64,000 bases of DNA from Dipteris shenzhenensis (lineage: Eukaryota; Polypodiophyta; Polypodiopsida; Gleicheniales): the NCBI GenBank assembly GCA_047967505.1, contig CM106541.1, one strand, 5' to 3'. A program made the position numbers and the translations under genes. The stretch's first letter is position 1. The number at the start of each line of letters is the position of its first letter. Below, piece after piece: positions 31,577-41,380 of this stretch. The notes below the pieces were generated by a model. That model saw nothing but the letters and a program-made list of their open reading frames with translations. It was not told the origin of the DNA and did no database searches.

Positions 31577-33839
31577 GGTGTAAGAAATGTACTCAAAAAG
31601 TGTCGTGAAAATCTCTGTATGAATCAACTGCAAACACACTATCTATGCCAAGTGAAATCTCTGAACCATTGGTGAAGATAGAACTGCACTAGATAAAATT
31701 TGATCTGTATTACAAGGCTTATGGCAATGTTGCCGAGAATAGCCAAAAGGCTTTATAAGGCTGAAATGATGTGCACGATGCTGTGAGATAGCCGAATAGG
31801 CTTTACAATGGTGGCATGTGTGTGTGAAATCAAATGCTATCTGCCATTTGAAACAATCTGCAATGCCTCTGAACTCTCTAAAGTCTACTCATTGAACTGA
31901 TGAACGTAAGGTTTCAGGTAATGTAATGATGTGAAACCGTATGTGAGCGTATGGACTAACTCCGAGTAGGTACTAGTCGAGAATTTCGGGCATGGCTTAG
32001 ATTGGCAACTTGGGAAAATTCAAAGCGTCCCCTCTATGGCAATCTAGTCTACTCTGATCTAGATCTAAACCAACCGTCGATCGATGAAAGAACAGCAAAT
32101 AATTCCTTTTCTTGGTTTCTTTTTAAGTGCTAGGTCAGATGCGTCTATGTAGAGGCAAATGTGTGTGAAGGAAGTGGTTTTGTTAGTCAGGATCAAATGT
32201 GAGTGTAACTTGCACCGAAACATGTGCATGATGTGACGAGTGCTTATAGCACAAAAAAACAAGCGACTTCTCTTTCTGGAGTGCCCTCAAATTCTTCTTG
32301 GATCAAGAGATATGACTTGATCTAAGTGGAGGGGCAAAAGGAGTGCAAATGTGCTCAATGATGATGTGTCACTGTGAGCCACATGCAGTGATGATGTGGC
32401 ATTGTGCCTAGCAAGAGGTGTGCCTATGAAGCCCTATGCTGAGGTGGTAGGAGTGGTCACATGAAGTGCCTATGGAGCACTATGTGTGCCTGCAGAGGTT
32501 AGTGCTAACTGGACAGCTGAGGTGGAATTGCTGAGGTGGCATAGATGATGATGTCAGCAAATGACGTGGTAATGCTAATGTGGCAAGATGATGTGTCACT
32601 GATGATGTGGCCTGATGACATGGTAGGATGATGTGTCTTGATGATATGGCAATGGTGATGTGGTAGATGACGTTGGTATGTTGACGTGGCTACCTACGTG
32701 GCACTGATGATGTGGCAGTTGAGTTGGCTTGCTAATCGTGAAAGGATGATGTGGTTGATAAGGATTGCTGATGTGGCAATCAGCTACCACATGTCAGTTG
32801 GATGATGTGGCACAACGATAGGGGAGATGATGTGGCATGCGGGCTGCTAGGTGTTGATGTGGCACAGATTTTGATGGATTTAAGCGTAGGAGTAGTCCGG
32901 TTGAGGCGAGTTGTTTCCTTGTCGTATGGAGAGGCTTTCACTGTGGCTGGAGCCATTTGCAATTGGAGAGGCTGTAGAGCCTTTGATCGTCTATCCCATT
33001 GTGGTAGATGGCTAGCTGTAGGAGTCGCTAAGGAGGTTTGTCGTTTGGAACCGTCAGTTGCTGAGCATGGAGAACGTTGGAGCCGCATGGGTGTTGATGG
33101 AGAGGTCGCCTAGCTGTAGTTGCTATTGAAGAAGGCTGAGAGCCTTGTTATGGTGTTGTTCTAAGTTGGAGGAGTGCTGGCATGTGGAGGAGCGCTGTTG
33201 AAGGAGTCGTTGGGATTACAACACTTAAGACTGCACGCCAAGCTGCATACGTGACCACAAGCCTCCTTTACTGACTTGGAGCAGTCGAAGGCAGGAGCCG
33301 AGAAGCAGGCTGTGTTGGAGGTCACGGTGGGAGGCTGGAGCCCGCCGAACGTTGCTTGGCACTATAGATGGTTGGCGGGAGGCTTTCTGCAGTGGCTGAG
33401 CATAGGTCCTGTGCTGGTTGTCCACCTTAGGCTTGTCGTTGGAGGTCGCTGTAGCCACACTAGAGGTTATGTCTCTGGTAGTCAGAAGTCTATCAAGAAT
33501 TTGGATTCGGAGGAAGCTCGAGCCAACCCAAAATTGCAGTGCATGCGATGGAGGTCATGGCAGTGCAGTCCTTCACTTAAAGGTTGTAGTTCCTTCTCAA
33601 GGCTATCAAAAGAATGAATACTCTGACTCTCCCTATCTCTTTCAATCTAAATCTTTCTTTCTCTCATGGAAAGAAGAACTCTCAACAAAATGAATGGATG
33701 GAAATTCCTCTCTCATGAACGGAACTTTCTCACAATAAAGTAGAAGTTCTCTCAATGGAAGAGAACACTTGATCTCTCGATCTCTCAATCAATCACACTC
33801 CCTCATACAGATCGCAATGCCTCAGCGGAAGGCAAGGGA
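31577..33839 (-). other. Leader of nested copia B
   Basis: About 2.2 kb between primer site and gag without recognisable coding content. 31640-32260 matches the leader at 43557-44156 in inverse orientation, confirming family membership. 32380-32870 is rich in short repeats (separate entry). 32870-33840 is unique in this window, with small ORFs that show no domain. Confidence 0.7.
32380..32870. repeat. Degenerate GATGATGTGGCA repeats
   Basis: The words TGATGATGTGGC, TGATGTGGCA and TGACGTGGCA recur every 15-40 bp. They read as a decayed minisatellite in the leader of copia B. The corresponding stretch is absent from the relative at 43.5 kb. Confidence 0.75.
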
Positions 33840-33851
33840 GCTCTGATACCA
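33840..33851 (-). other. Primer-binding site, tRNA-iMet type (copia B)
   Basis: The plus strand reads GCTCTGATACCA immediately left of the 5' LTR, so the element strand has TGGTATCAGAGC. This is the common plant primer site complementary to initiator tRNA-Met. Confidence 0.95.
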
Positions 33852-34108
33852 TGACAAAATATGAAGAGGGAAGAGGAGAAGAGTGGAGATGAGGAGAGAG
33901 GGCACAGCTAGAGAGCACACCACAAATGACTAACTGTACACTAGATTTAGTTGAAAAAATAGAATATATACAAACCCTTTTAGGGTTAGGGTTAGGGGAT
34001 CTAACCCTTTCCTTTATAGTACTCTATAAGGTTAGTGCTATGCACATATGATCACGTGATGGTGCTATGCACACATGATCACCTGATGTTGAGCATGAAC
34101 TCTCAACA
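33852..34108 (-). repeat. 5' LTR of nested copia B, 257 bp, complete
   Basis: TGACAAAA...CTCAACA with TG/CA ends. It is flanked inside by the primer site and outside by the ATGTG target duplication (34109-34113). The minus strand has CTATAAAGGAAAGGG near 34018-34004, a plausible TATA region. Confidence 0.93.
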
Positions 34109-34652
34109 ATGTGAAGTACACATTGCAGTATGGACTATTTTATGAGACTGGGGTTCAGATACAATTGCATGGATACACTGATGCTAATTGGGCTAGTTAT
34201 AGTATTTCTGATAGACAATCTATCAGTGGATATGTGTTCTAATTTGGGAGTGATGCAGTCACTTGGAGTAGCAATAAACAGCCTACAGTTGCCTTTTCAA
34301 GCATAGAGGCTGAGTACAGGGGTGCAGCAATGGCTGCATGTGAGGTAGCTTGGTTGCATAAGCTACTTTATGATATGCATCAGTCTACAGATGGGCTAGT
34401 TGTCATTTATTGTGACAACATGAGCAGTATACACTTGGCAAATAACCCAGTCTACCATGCTAGAACAAAGCACATTGAGGTGCATTATCACTATGTGTAG
34501 GAGAAGGCTCTACTAGGTTTTATTGATCTAGTTTATGTCAGCACAGAGGATCAGGTAGCTTACATATTCACGAAGGCATTGGGTGCAGAGAAGGTGCACA
34601 AGTTCAAAGACCTGCTTGGTGTGAAGGAATTGGGATTGAGCTTGAGGGGGAG
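34109..34652 (+). pseudogene. Copia A RNase H (3' part of pol)
   Basis: Resumes the interrupted copia: 'KYTLQYGLFYETG', Asp in 'GYTDANWASYS', Glu in '[13 protein letters not shown]', Asp in 'VIYCDNMSSIHLANNP', then 'HARTKHIEVHYHYV' and 'AYIFTKALGAEKVHKFK'. The catalytic acids are present; TAA near 34240 and TAG near 34498 interrupt it. The polypurine tract TTGAGGGGGAG lies at 34642-34652. Confidence 0.9.
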
Positions 34653-35005
34653 TGTTGAGATATCGAGCTCCACTCGTGATATGCCAGGGTGACCGTTGTA
34701 CATTTATGTGACTGACTTGTTAGCTGTAGATGTGGTTGGTACACTGCCCATGAATAATAGCTGGATGACAGCTATCTTTATATACTCTAGTTAGTGGCTC
34801 AGTTAGTATGCCACTATAGTTAGCTGAGTTTGGTTTGAGACCCACATATAGGGTTCATCTATTCCTTTGTACTTAGAGTTCCTTTGGCTTTCACAACTGA
34901 GAAGAGGAAAACTGCTTTCAGCATCCACCTTTGTGTGTATTCCCCCATTGTGTATGTGAGAAAGCCGCAAGTGAGACTCCTTCCTTCTCTCTCACTCTCT
35001 TCACA
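34653..35005 (+). repeat. 3' LTR of copia A (plus copy), 353 bp
   Basis: TGTTGAGATATCGAG...CTCTTCACA with TG/CA ends, preceded by the polypurine tract. It matches the LTR pair at 46262-46621 and 51360-51728 (opposite strand). Immediately after it the satellite-like array begins. Confidence 0.92.
34778..34788 (+). promoter_or_regulatory. Putative TATA box in copia A LTR
   Basis: TTTATATACTC lies ~125 bp into the LTR. The same motif is shared by the other copies of this LTR. Assignment rests on sequence only. Confidence 0.4.
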
Positions 35006-35720
35006 TTAGCTACTTCACCCTTCAAGCTATGAGGGAGCCATCCATGAACTTTGATGGATTAAGAATGGCACTGGTGCCAATCTCATTTGTGCTTTAAATA
35101 TAACTAGATTGGCAGCAGTGCCATTCTAAACATCCCTTTAGCTACTTCAACCTTTAGGCTATGAGGGAGACATCTAGAAACTATCTTGGATTAATGAATG
35201 GCACATGTGCCAATCTCATTTGTTACAATCATCACAAAAAGAAATCTCCATGTTAACTAGATTGGCAGCAATGCCATTGTAAACATCCCTTTAGCTACTT
35301 CAACCTTTAGGCTATAGGGGAGCCATCCACAATCTCGCATGGATTAAGAATGGCACATGTGCCAATCTCTTTTGTGACAGTCATCACAAAGAGGAGTCTC
35401 GAAGTTAACTAGATTGGGAGCAGTGCAATTCTAAACATCTCTTTAGCTACTTCAACCTTCACGCTATGAGGGAGCCCCATCCACAAACTCTCATGGAATA
35501 AGAATGGCACTCGTGCCAATCTCATTTGTGATTTGAACATAACTAGATTGGCAGTAGTGCCATTCTAAAAATCCCTCTAGCTACTTCAACCTTCAGGCTA
35601 TGAGGGAGCCATCCACAAACTCTCATGGATTAAGAATGGCACAAGCGCCATACTCTATAATTAGAATGGCACTAATGCCAATCTCTTTTGTGACAGTCAT
35701 CACAAAGAGATGCATTGATT
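35006..35720. repeat. Five ~135-152-bp tandem repeats with boxes in both orientations
   Basis: 'TAGCTACTTCA.CCTT' opens units at about 35008, 35142, 35292, 35444 and 35579. Each unit contains AAGAATGGCAC.NGTGCCAATCTC and then CTAGATTGGCAGCAGTGCCATTCT. These are the same near-palindrome read on the two strands. The linker ('GAGGGAGCCATCCACAAACT') differs from that of the 17-24 kb satellite, but the box is the same. Confidence 0.9.
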
Positions 35721-35821
35721 GCATTTTCTTCTATTTAAGTTGAATAATCTGTAAACTGATTATGAATATATCTTACATGGGCATGTGAAATAGGTGGATA
35801 TCTCAAAAAGATATCTCCATA

Positions 35822-36190
35822 TTGAGCATCGAGAAGGCTAGGGTGGACTCCATCGAAGCCGTATGCTTGCTTGAGAAGCACTTTCCCTTGAGCATTATGA
35901 CAACTCAAGTGCACTTGCTTGTGCACATAGTTGATGAGGTGGCCATTGTACGTACTTTTCATAGTCAGTGGATGTTTTTTCTCGAGCGGTTTATGAGAAC
36001 TTTGAAGGGATTTGTAAGGTAAAGAGCAAGACCAGAAGCAAGCATGGTAGTGGGATGGCTTGTGCAAGAGTCATTAGTATATATCACGGAGTTTCTTGCA
36101 TCGATGGATCCCGATATGCTGCAGGCTTGGCATAACAAGGATGTTGATCACATCACTGGTGAGGTTCCCCAAGGAAAAGGGATTGAAAGA
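35822..36190 (+). pseudogene. CACTA transposase (TNP2-type), DUF4218 region
   Basis: 35822-36022 encodes 'EAVCLLEKHFPLSIMTTQVH' then 'LLVHIVDEVAIV' and 'WMFFLERFMRTLKGFVR', a textbook DUF4218 block. After a one-base frame change it continues 'RARPEASMVVGWLVQESLVY' and 'ITEFLASMDPDML'. DUF4218 is the segment after the catalytic core in plant En/Spm transposases, which cut and paste CACTA ends. The catalytic part upstream is missing. Confidence 0.88.
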
Positions 36191-36289
36191 GATGAGCAAA
36201 AAGAAAATGGAGAAATTCAATAAGTTTTGTATCCTTAATAGCAAGGAGATGCAAAAGTGGATTGAGAGATATGAAGCGGCCAAAGCAGA

Positions 36290-37460
36290 AAGAATAAATG
36301 CAAGGAGGAGATTGAAAGTAATGTACAGGCGATCGCAACCATATCCATGGGATCTCGCCCTTCTCCCTACTCACATGTCTCTTGATTGGCTATAACTAGC
36401 TCTACGTAAAGCCGAACGCGATGGAGAGACAATAAACAAGCACGAGCGAGAGTTATCATCTAGATGTATGATGCATGTACGTTTTTTACCTCTTGACATA
36501 ATTAAGTAATTATTTGTGGTAATCTACACTATAAAATAGATGCATCCTCATTGTTTTAATGATGCTCTTTTGTAGTACAAAAAGTACAGTGCATTATGGT
36601 CATATGGACGATATTTCATTGAAACGCATCGATTCAAAGAGAGTCACATCTAATTGCGGAGTCATGGCTAACTTCACACAAGATAGCTAAGCAAGTGCTT
36701 CGAATACCAATCTTCTCTCCTCGCAGTTGGATTATTGTGGGCCCATACGAAAAATCTATGAAATTGATTTCAAGCAGTTTAGTATTTTCATTCTTGATGT
36801 AAAATGGTTTAGAACTATTTACAACGGTCCCCATGTGACATTGAGGAAAGATAGTAGTGGTTTCTTTGCAATAGACTCCACCAAACTTTGGACCAATGAA
36901 AGTGATACTTTTGTTCTTCCAAGCATTGTGAGCAGGTGCATACTAATAATTTAATTAATCAAAGCTTTCATTTTTAAAGATCCATTGGTACATGTACTTA
37001 AGCATAATTTCATATAATTGATGGCATTTAGCACCTATCTTTAATATAGGTGGTTTTTCATCTGGATTGTTCTGATCCAAGATGGTGGTACGTGATTCAA
37101 GTTGCGCCACGAAGTAAGTGAATTTTTGAAGATAGAGATGTGGATATGGAGATGCCACTACCAATGTCAGATCCAATTGATCTAGATGGATCTAGTGAAG
37201 AAGATGAAGATCACAATATGAGCCAAGAGGAAGATGCACATAATGACATCATACGAGAGGAAGATGGAGATCATGATATTGAGGAAGAATATGATGATCA
37301 TCAAGAATCACCCGACTTCATTGAAGAAGATGATCAATTCTTAGGTGAACTTACGATGCCAGACTACGATGATGATATAGGAGATCAACTCAGTATAGAG
37401 TTGGAGATAGACTTGTTTGGCGCTCAGGATGAAGCCATTGATGTAAATGCTGTTCATTGA
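36290..37460 (+). pseudogene. CACTA transposase C-terminal segments with acidic tail
   Basis: 36300-36460 reads 'MYRRSQPYPWDLALLPTHMS'; 36640-36790 has 'WLTSHKIAKQVLRIPIFSPR'. About 37080-37140 has 'WYVIQVAPRSK' (DUF4216-like end), and 37140-37460 is an acidic tail rich in Asp/Glu/His ('EEDGDHDIEEEYDDHQESPD'). The same segments recur at 53165-54412 in altered order. Intervening non-coding stretches may be introns or decay. Confidence 0.7.
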
Positions 37461-37639
37461 TTTTTTCATCTCAAACTTGGACATGAATATATGAGCTTCA
37501 AACTTGATGTGCATGCTCTTGTACTTTTATTCTTTCAAAGGATCAAACATGTATGAAAAGAAAAAGAAATTATCATTGGGAAAAACTATCTTTAAAGGTC
37601 GGTATAGGGAAAACCACTCTCTATAAAACATCGCTATAT

Positions 37640-37690
37640 AACGACCTTCTACAAGTGTGGTAAATGTCGCTATATAGCGACACTTTTTTA
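37640..37690. repeat. Subterminal palindromes of the CACTA element
   Basis: TCGCTATATAACGACC (about 37630) and the perfect 14-bp palindrome TCGCTATATAGCGA (about 37669) lie ~100 bp inside the terminus. CACTA transposases bind short subterminal repeats of this kind. Confidence 0.65.
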
Positions 37691-37760
37691 AACCTATTTT
37701 GTTTATCAATGATTAACGCCCTGCGTGCGCTAAATGCGCTTAACTATCGGAATAAAGCCC

Positions 37761-37773
37761 GTGTGTAGTAGTG
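37761..37773 (-). repeat. CACTA terminal inverted repeat (3' end)
   Basis: GTGTGTAGTAGTG on the plus strand, that is CACTACTACACAC reading inward. The partner repeat is not in the window. Confidence 0.88.
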
Positions 37774-38258
37774 ACTAAGCAAAAGAAGAGAAGAAGAATG
37801 AAATAACCTAAAGCTCTGGGATGAGAAGGTGCAACCTAATCAGGTGAGGAATACAATGTTGAGGGTTGCAAGGATTACTAATTTAAAAATTGCTCGATGT
37901 AATAGGAGCAAGCTTGATCATAGATGAAAAAATTTGTTGGTGGTGCAAGGGACTTCTAGTTCTAGCTATGGTGATGGAGAAGGTTTTGAACCATCTTAAA
38001 AACCAACGTTCTCTATGTAACTACTTTGGCTCAAGTAGCAAATCATTAACAGTGCTTAAGAGAAAGCAATGGAAAGCTATTGAAAAGCTAGCAATGGAAA
38101 GCTATTGAAAAGCGACTTATGATCTCAGATCTTAAAAAAGTCAAGGCTCTCTATGTAACCAACTCGCAAATCATTAAGAGTGCGTGAGGGAAGGCAATGG
38201 AAAGCTATTGAAAACTGTGTAAAGCAAAAAGAAACGCAACTACAGTAAAACCTCATCA
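37774..38258. other. Spacer with a short direct duplication
   Basis: 'GGAAAGCTATTGAAAA' recurs at about 38070, 38095 and 38198 within a larger ~120-bp near-duplication. It is A-rich with no gene recognised. It could hold the promoter of the ORF at 38259, but no clear TATA box is placed. Confidence 0.5.
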
Positions 38259-38789
38259 GTGGTTTTGTCGCCCTCATTCACGCCATCCGTCTCGAGGCTG
38301 CCTCGTCCCCCTACCTGTCCACACGTTTTGCGCTTTGATCCCATGACACTTCGCTGGTTCCTAGTTTTCCTCGCTCTCTGCCTCGCCCTTCCGTTCTTCT
38401 ACGCTCGTCGTAATTGCCCCGAGATCTACAGTACGATCCATCCTGTCCCTGATGCAGTTCCCGACTGGTTGGATCCGGAATTATTTGACGATCCTCCTTT
38501 TCCCATGGGACTCAATGGAGTGTTGAAGGACGAAAGAAGCCTCGCCCACGGACGACATATCCAAACACCCGAATTCTTCACGCACACATGGATAGACCCT
38601 GATCTAGGGGACGGTGTTGGGCTCACCTATGACTCCGAAGCTCTGAAACCTGACGATCGACTGCTTGAGGAGCAAATGGAGAGGTTGGAAGCGGACTTCA
38701 CCGATGAATGGATAGATCAGGAACCCATAAACGAAGAGTGGATGCAGGATTGGTTGAAGAGCGACCCATTGTTTGAGGAAGCCGACTGA
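38259..38789 (+). CDS. Unrecognised acidic protein with signal-like N-terminus
   Basis: 176 codons and richer in G+C than its surroundings. The first Met is at 38259. A second Met at residue 29 (38343) starts a typical hydrophobic leader ('MTLRWFLVFLALCLALPFFY', then Ala-Arg-Arg) and is my preferred start, giving 148 residues. The mature part is strongly acidic and repeats a W-[I/L]-D/K-x-[E/D] pattern: 'DWLDPELFDDPPF', 'TWIDPDLGDG', 'EWIDQEPINEEWMQDWLKSD'. I do not recognise a family. The leader suggests secretion or a membrane anchor; the acidic Trp repeats suggest a binding surface. It is clean of stops and frameshifts, unlike nearly every other ORF here, so a real gene is plausible. A TATA box, introns and a poly(A) signal are not evident, and it could still be a fragment of a longer gene. 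Confidence 0.5.
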   Translation: MVLSPSFTPSVSRLPRPPTCPHVLRFDPMTLRWFLVFLALCLALPFFYARRNCPEIYSTIHPVPDAVPDWLDPELFDDPPFPMGLNGVLKDERSLAHGRHIQTPEFFTHTWIDPDLGDGVGLTYDSEALKPDDRLLEEQMERLEADFTDEWIDQEPINEEWMQDWLKSDPLFEEAD

Positions 38790-41380
38790 GTGCAAATTGC
38801 CAGCCAAGGTTGACCTCATGAATTCATTGATTTAAAAGATCTGCGGCTTTCCACTTGCGGAGTATGCTTTCTGCAAAAGAAGATGTTATCATCCTATGAG
38901 CTAGTAACTCGCAATTATTGAGTACATATATCTTGGGTCAAAACTGTGTTTAAATATATTGACCGACTATGAGTAATTACTATAGACACTTCTATGACTC
39001 GTAGCGCAAATTATGTTTGAGTTCTTATTTTGAATCCAAACTCAGAAGACAATAAATTCGTGATATATTTGTAAGACAATAAATTCATGATATATTTGTT
39101 ACATCATTGGTAAACATGGTGCGGTAGGCCGCCAAAGGGGAAAGGAAGAATGAATGACGAAATCTTTATTAAATTAACAATTTTTTAAATTAAAATGAAG
39201 AATGTATGTGGAGAATATTTGACTTGTCGTTATATTAATTCACAGATGATAATGTTAATGCTTGGAAGAATGAGAACACTATAGCAGAATTCAAAATTGT
39301 ATATGTAGAAAGACGTTATTTAACTACATGTAGATGATTGCAAAAAGATATTACAAGAATGAATAATAAACGATATGAACTATATTCCGAAAGTTTGAAA
39401 ATGGAGTCATATAAATGATATTGTTATTTAAATGAATTTGTTACACTTCAAGTAGTAATACTTTTTGGAGCTCGCAAGGTTTCCTTTTATGTTATTGCAA
39501 CCTTTGAGTGCGATGCTAACCCTATACCCTAATTGTATATAAGTGTGTATTCCTTTATTTTTCAATAGAGTAGGTTTCTATGGTGTACTCTCTCACTCCC
39601 ACTCTCTCTCCCTCTCCTCTCCACTTTAACATGGTAATAGATGCCAAGCACCAATAGGGCCTATAATCTAGGCAAATTTTGAAGTTAAATCTGAAAGGTG
39701 TTGAGCTTATACATGTATGTTTCCTTTCATGTGAACTCCATCCTCCAATGTCTTCATGTTTCTTTTGAGCATGCAAATCTATATTTTTCAATCCCAAGTT
39801 GTAAAGGGTTGTAGTGACCATTTTTATCTAAGAAGCTGATCTACATTTTGAGCTATATGAAGGAGTAATGATCATTTGTATGATTCATGCTCATGTTGAG
39901 ATTTATTAACAAACTTGTGATAAGGCAACAGCCTTCGGAGTGTGGTTGACACTAGGAGGAGGAGTTGTATCTGTAGACTCCAACGAGACTTCAATTTGGA
40001 CTATCATTCCGTTGGTATCAATAGCTCATCTTTGAAGTTTAAATCTATGGGTAGTGATCTATTCATGTTGATCAATCTTACCAGATTGCACAACTTCTTG
40101 CACCTCGTCATAGTTTTTAGCCTACCAATGTGGTGCTTTTTGTTTCTTGAACATGTCCCGAACGATTGATTCTCTTAAAGTAATTTCCTCCATCAGGCAA
40201 TGTTACAAACATGGTCCACACACTTTGTTCCACTTCAAAATCTCACTCAAGATTTGTCTAATCTTTCCTTTGTTAATGAGATTATGCTATGATTTGGACT
40301 CACCTTCATGGATTAAATATTCATGTAATCATGTGCACTTATGTGTGATTTACATCAATGAACATTTTGTAAAATAAAGCATGAAATGCTGACAAAACCT
40401 TGTTGGTCCAAAAATAAGAGAAATTAGCAACTTACCACTAGTAATAATACTAATACCACCCTAAAAGTTAAATATACCATTAATAAAATTATTCTTGACA
40501 TAGGCAATGAGAGAGCAATAGTACCATTGGTGTGATATTAAACTAGTGGCACTCATAGCGTTATTGGTGATAAGGGTATAGTGATATTGATAATGAGAAT
40601 AGTCCTCTTGGTAATTGATCTATTGCCATTGGTAGCGAGATTAATACCAATGGTACTCCTACCTAAGTAGAGAATGCACAATTCGAAAAAAATCAACCAA
40701 AAGTTAATTTGTTAAAGGAAATTGATATGTGCTTATAAGAATCGTTATTCAACAAATGTGATTGCAACAGTGCAAAACTACTATTATCATCTATCAAGTT
40801 TTTTAATTTATTGAAAGAAACATTCTAGGCGTTGAGCCTAGTGGTTGCATTGGGATTTTGATTTAGGAAAAACATAGTTATAGCTTTTCAAACTCTTGGA
40901 ATCTTGTCACCTTTCATAATCTCAATTGCATGTATTGACTTGCACTTGTGGTTCCCCTTACACAATGTGCTAGATATGGGAGTAGTCGACCACTTCTGCA
41001 CCATAATGAATACTCTTTCCCTCACTCTTTTCCACTCACCCTCTAGAGCACTAGCGGATCTCTCAAGCTTTTTACAAGAAACAAATGGGCTGTCTAAACC
41101 CCGTAAATATTACCATTGGTAAATTCCATAATACCTATGAAATCCATAATAATATTGGTGATATATATAACATTACTCATTATAGTACTCAATGGCCCAC
41201 TAGTATTATAAATATTACACTAGCAACATCATAGTGCCGCTATCATGACTATTACCATTGGTATATTTATTCATTCATTAGTGAATTTTCCAGTTACCAA
41301 TGTGATAACATTATTGTCATGCTATTTTGAGCAAAAAATGATGATCGTGATGATGACACCTTAACACAAATGTGAAAAAG
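38790..41380. other. A+T-rich non-coding region
   Basis: No convincing coding sequence. 39062-39100 contains a short tandem repeat (AATTCRTGATATATTTGT twice). 39580-39630 is a CT-rich tract. 40430-41330 has scattered words of a degenerate repeat (separate entry). Confidence 0.55.
40430..41330. repeat. Degenerate repeats around TACCATTGGTA
   Basis: Variants of the 11-bp palindrome-like word ACCATTGGTA and of 'ATATTGGTGATA' recur with loose 30-100-bp spacing (for example about 40524, 40632, 40651, 41112, 41261). This may be a decayed satellite. Confidence 0.5.

Larger units (their letters stand above)
27957..34108 (-). mobile_element. Nested Ty1/copia family B element, internally deleted
   Basis: It starts TGACAAAATATG and ends CTCTCAACA, between ATGTG duplications, in the RNase H region of copia A. 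On the minus strand the order is 5' LTR (34108-33852), tRNA-iMet primer site, ~2.2-kb leader, gag (31576-30400), protease/pre-integrase (30400-29852), integrase (29850-29120), RT (28900-28310), RNase H scraps (28310-28060) and a truncated 3' LTR (28049-27957). Three deletions remove the RT Y-x-D-D region, part of RNase H, and the end of RNase H with the polypurine tract and most of the 3' LTR. A second family member lies at 43557-46261. Confidence 0.93.
24281..35005 (+). mobile_element. Ty1/copia family A element, 5'-truncated, split by a nested copia
   Basis: Plus-strand order is gag (24281-25132), protease (25240-25602), GAG-pre-integrase (25606-25836), integrase (25837-26600), RT (26990-27956), a 6152-bp insertion (27957-34108), RNase H (34109-34630), polypurine tract (34641-34652) and 3' LTR (34653-35005). 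Integrase before RT defines copia (Pseudoviridae). No 5' LTR is present. Numerous stops and frame changes break the ORF. It matches the element at 46262-51728 and the fragment at 1-308 throughout. The box-containing tandem repeats abut it on both sides, so it may have landed inside that repeat field. Confidence 0.9.
35740..37773 (+). mobile_element. CACTA (En/Spm) transposon, 3' part with terminal repeat
   Basis: It contains transposase C-terminal pieces (DUF4218 domain at 35822-36170, further segments to 37460). It ends at 37773 in GTGTGTAGTAGTG, the reverse complement of CACTACTACACAC, which is the diagnostic CACTA terminus. The following ACT could be one half of a 3-bp target duplication. 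No left terminus is found; the left side abuts the tandem array near 35720. Frames are broken throughout. Confidence 0.85.

Noticed and set aside
35735-36067. Minus-strand 110-codon ORF
   Set aside because: It lies antisense to the DUF4218 coding segment and has no sense of its own.
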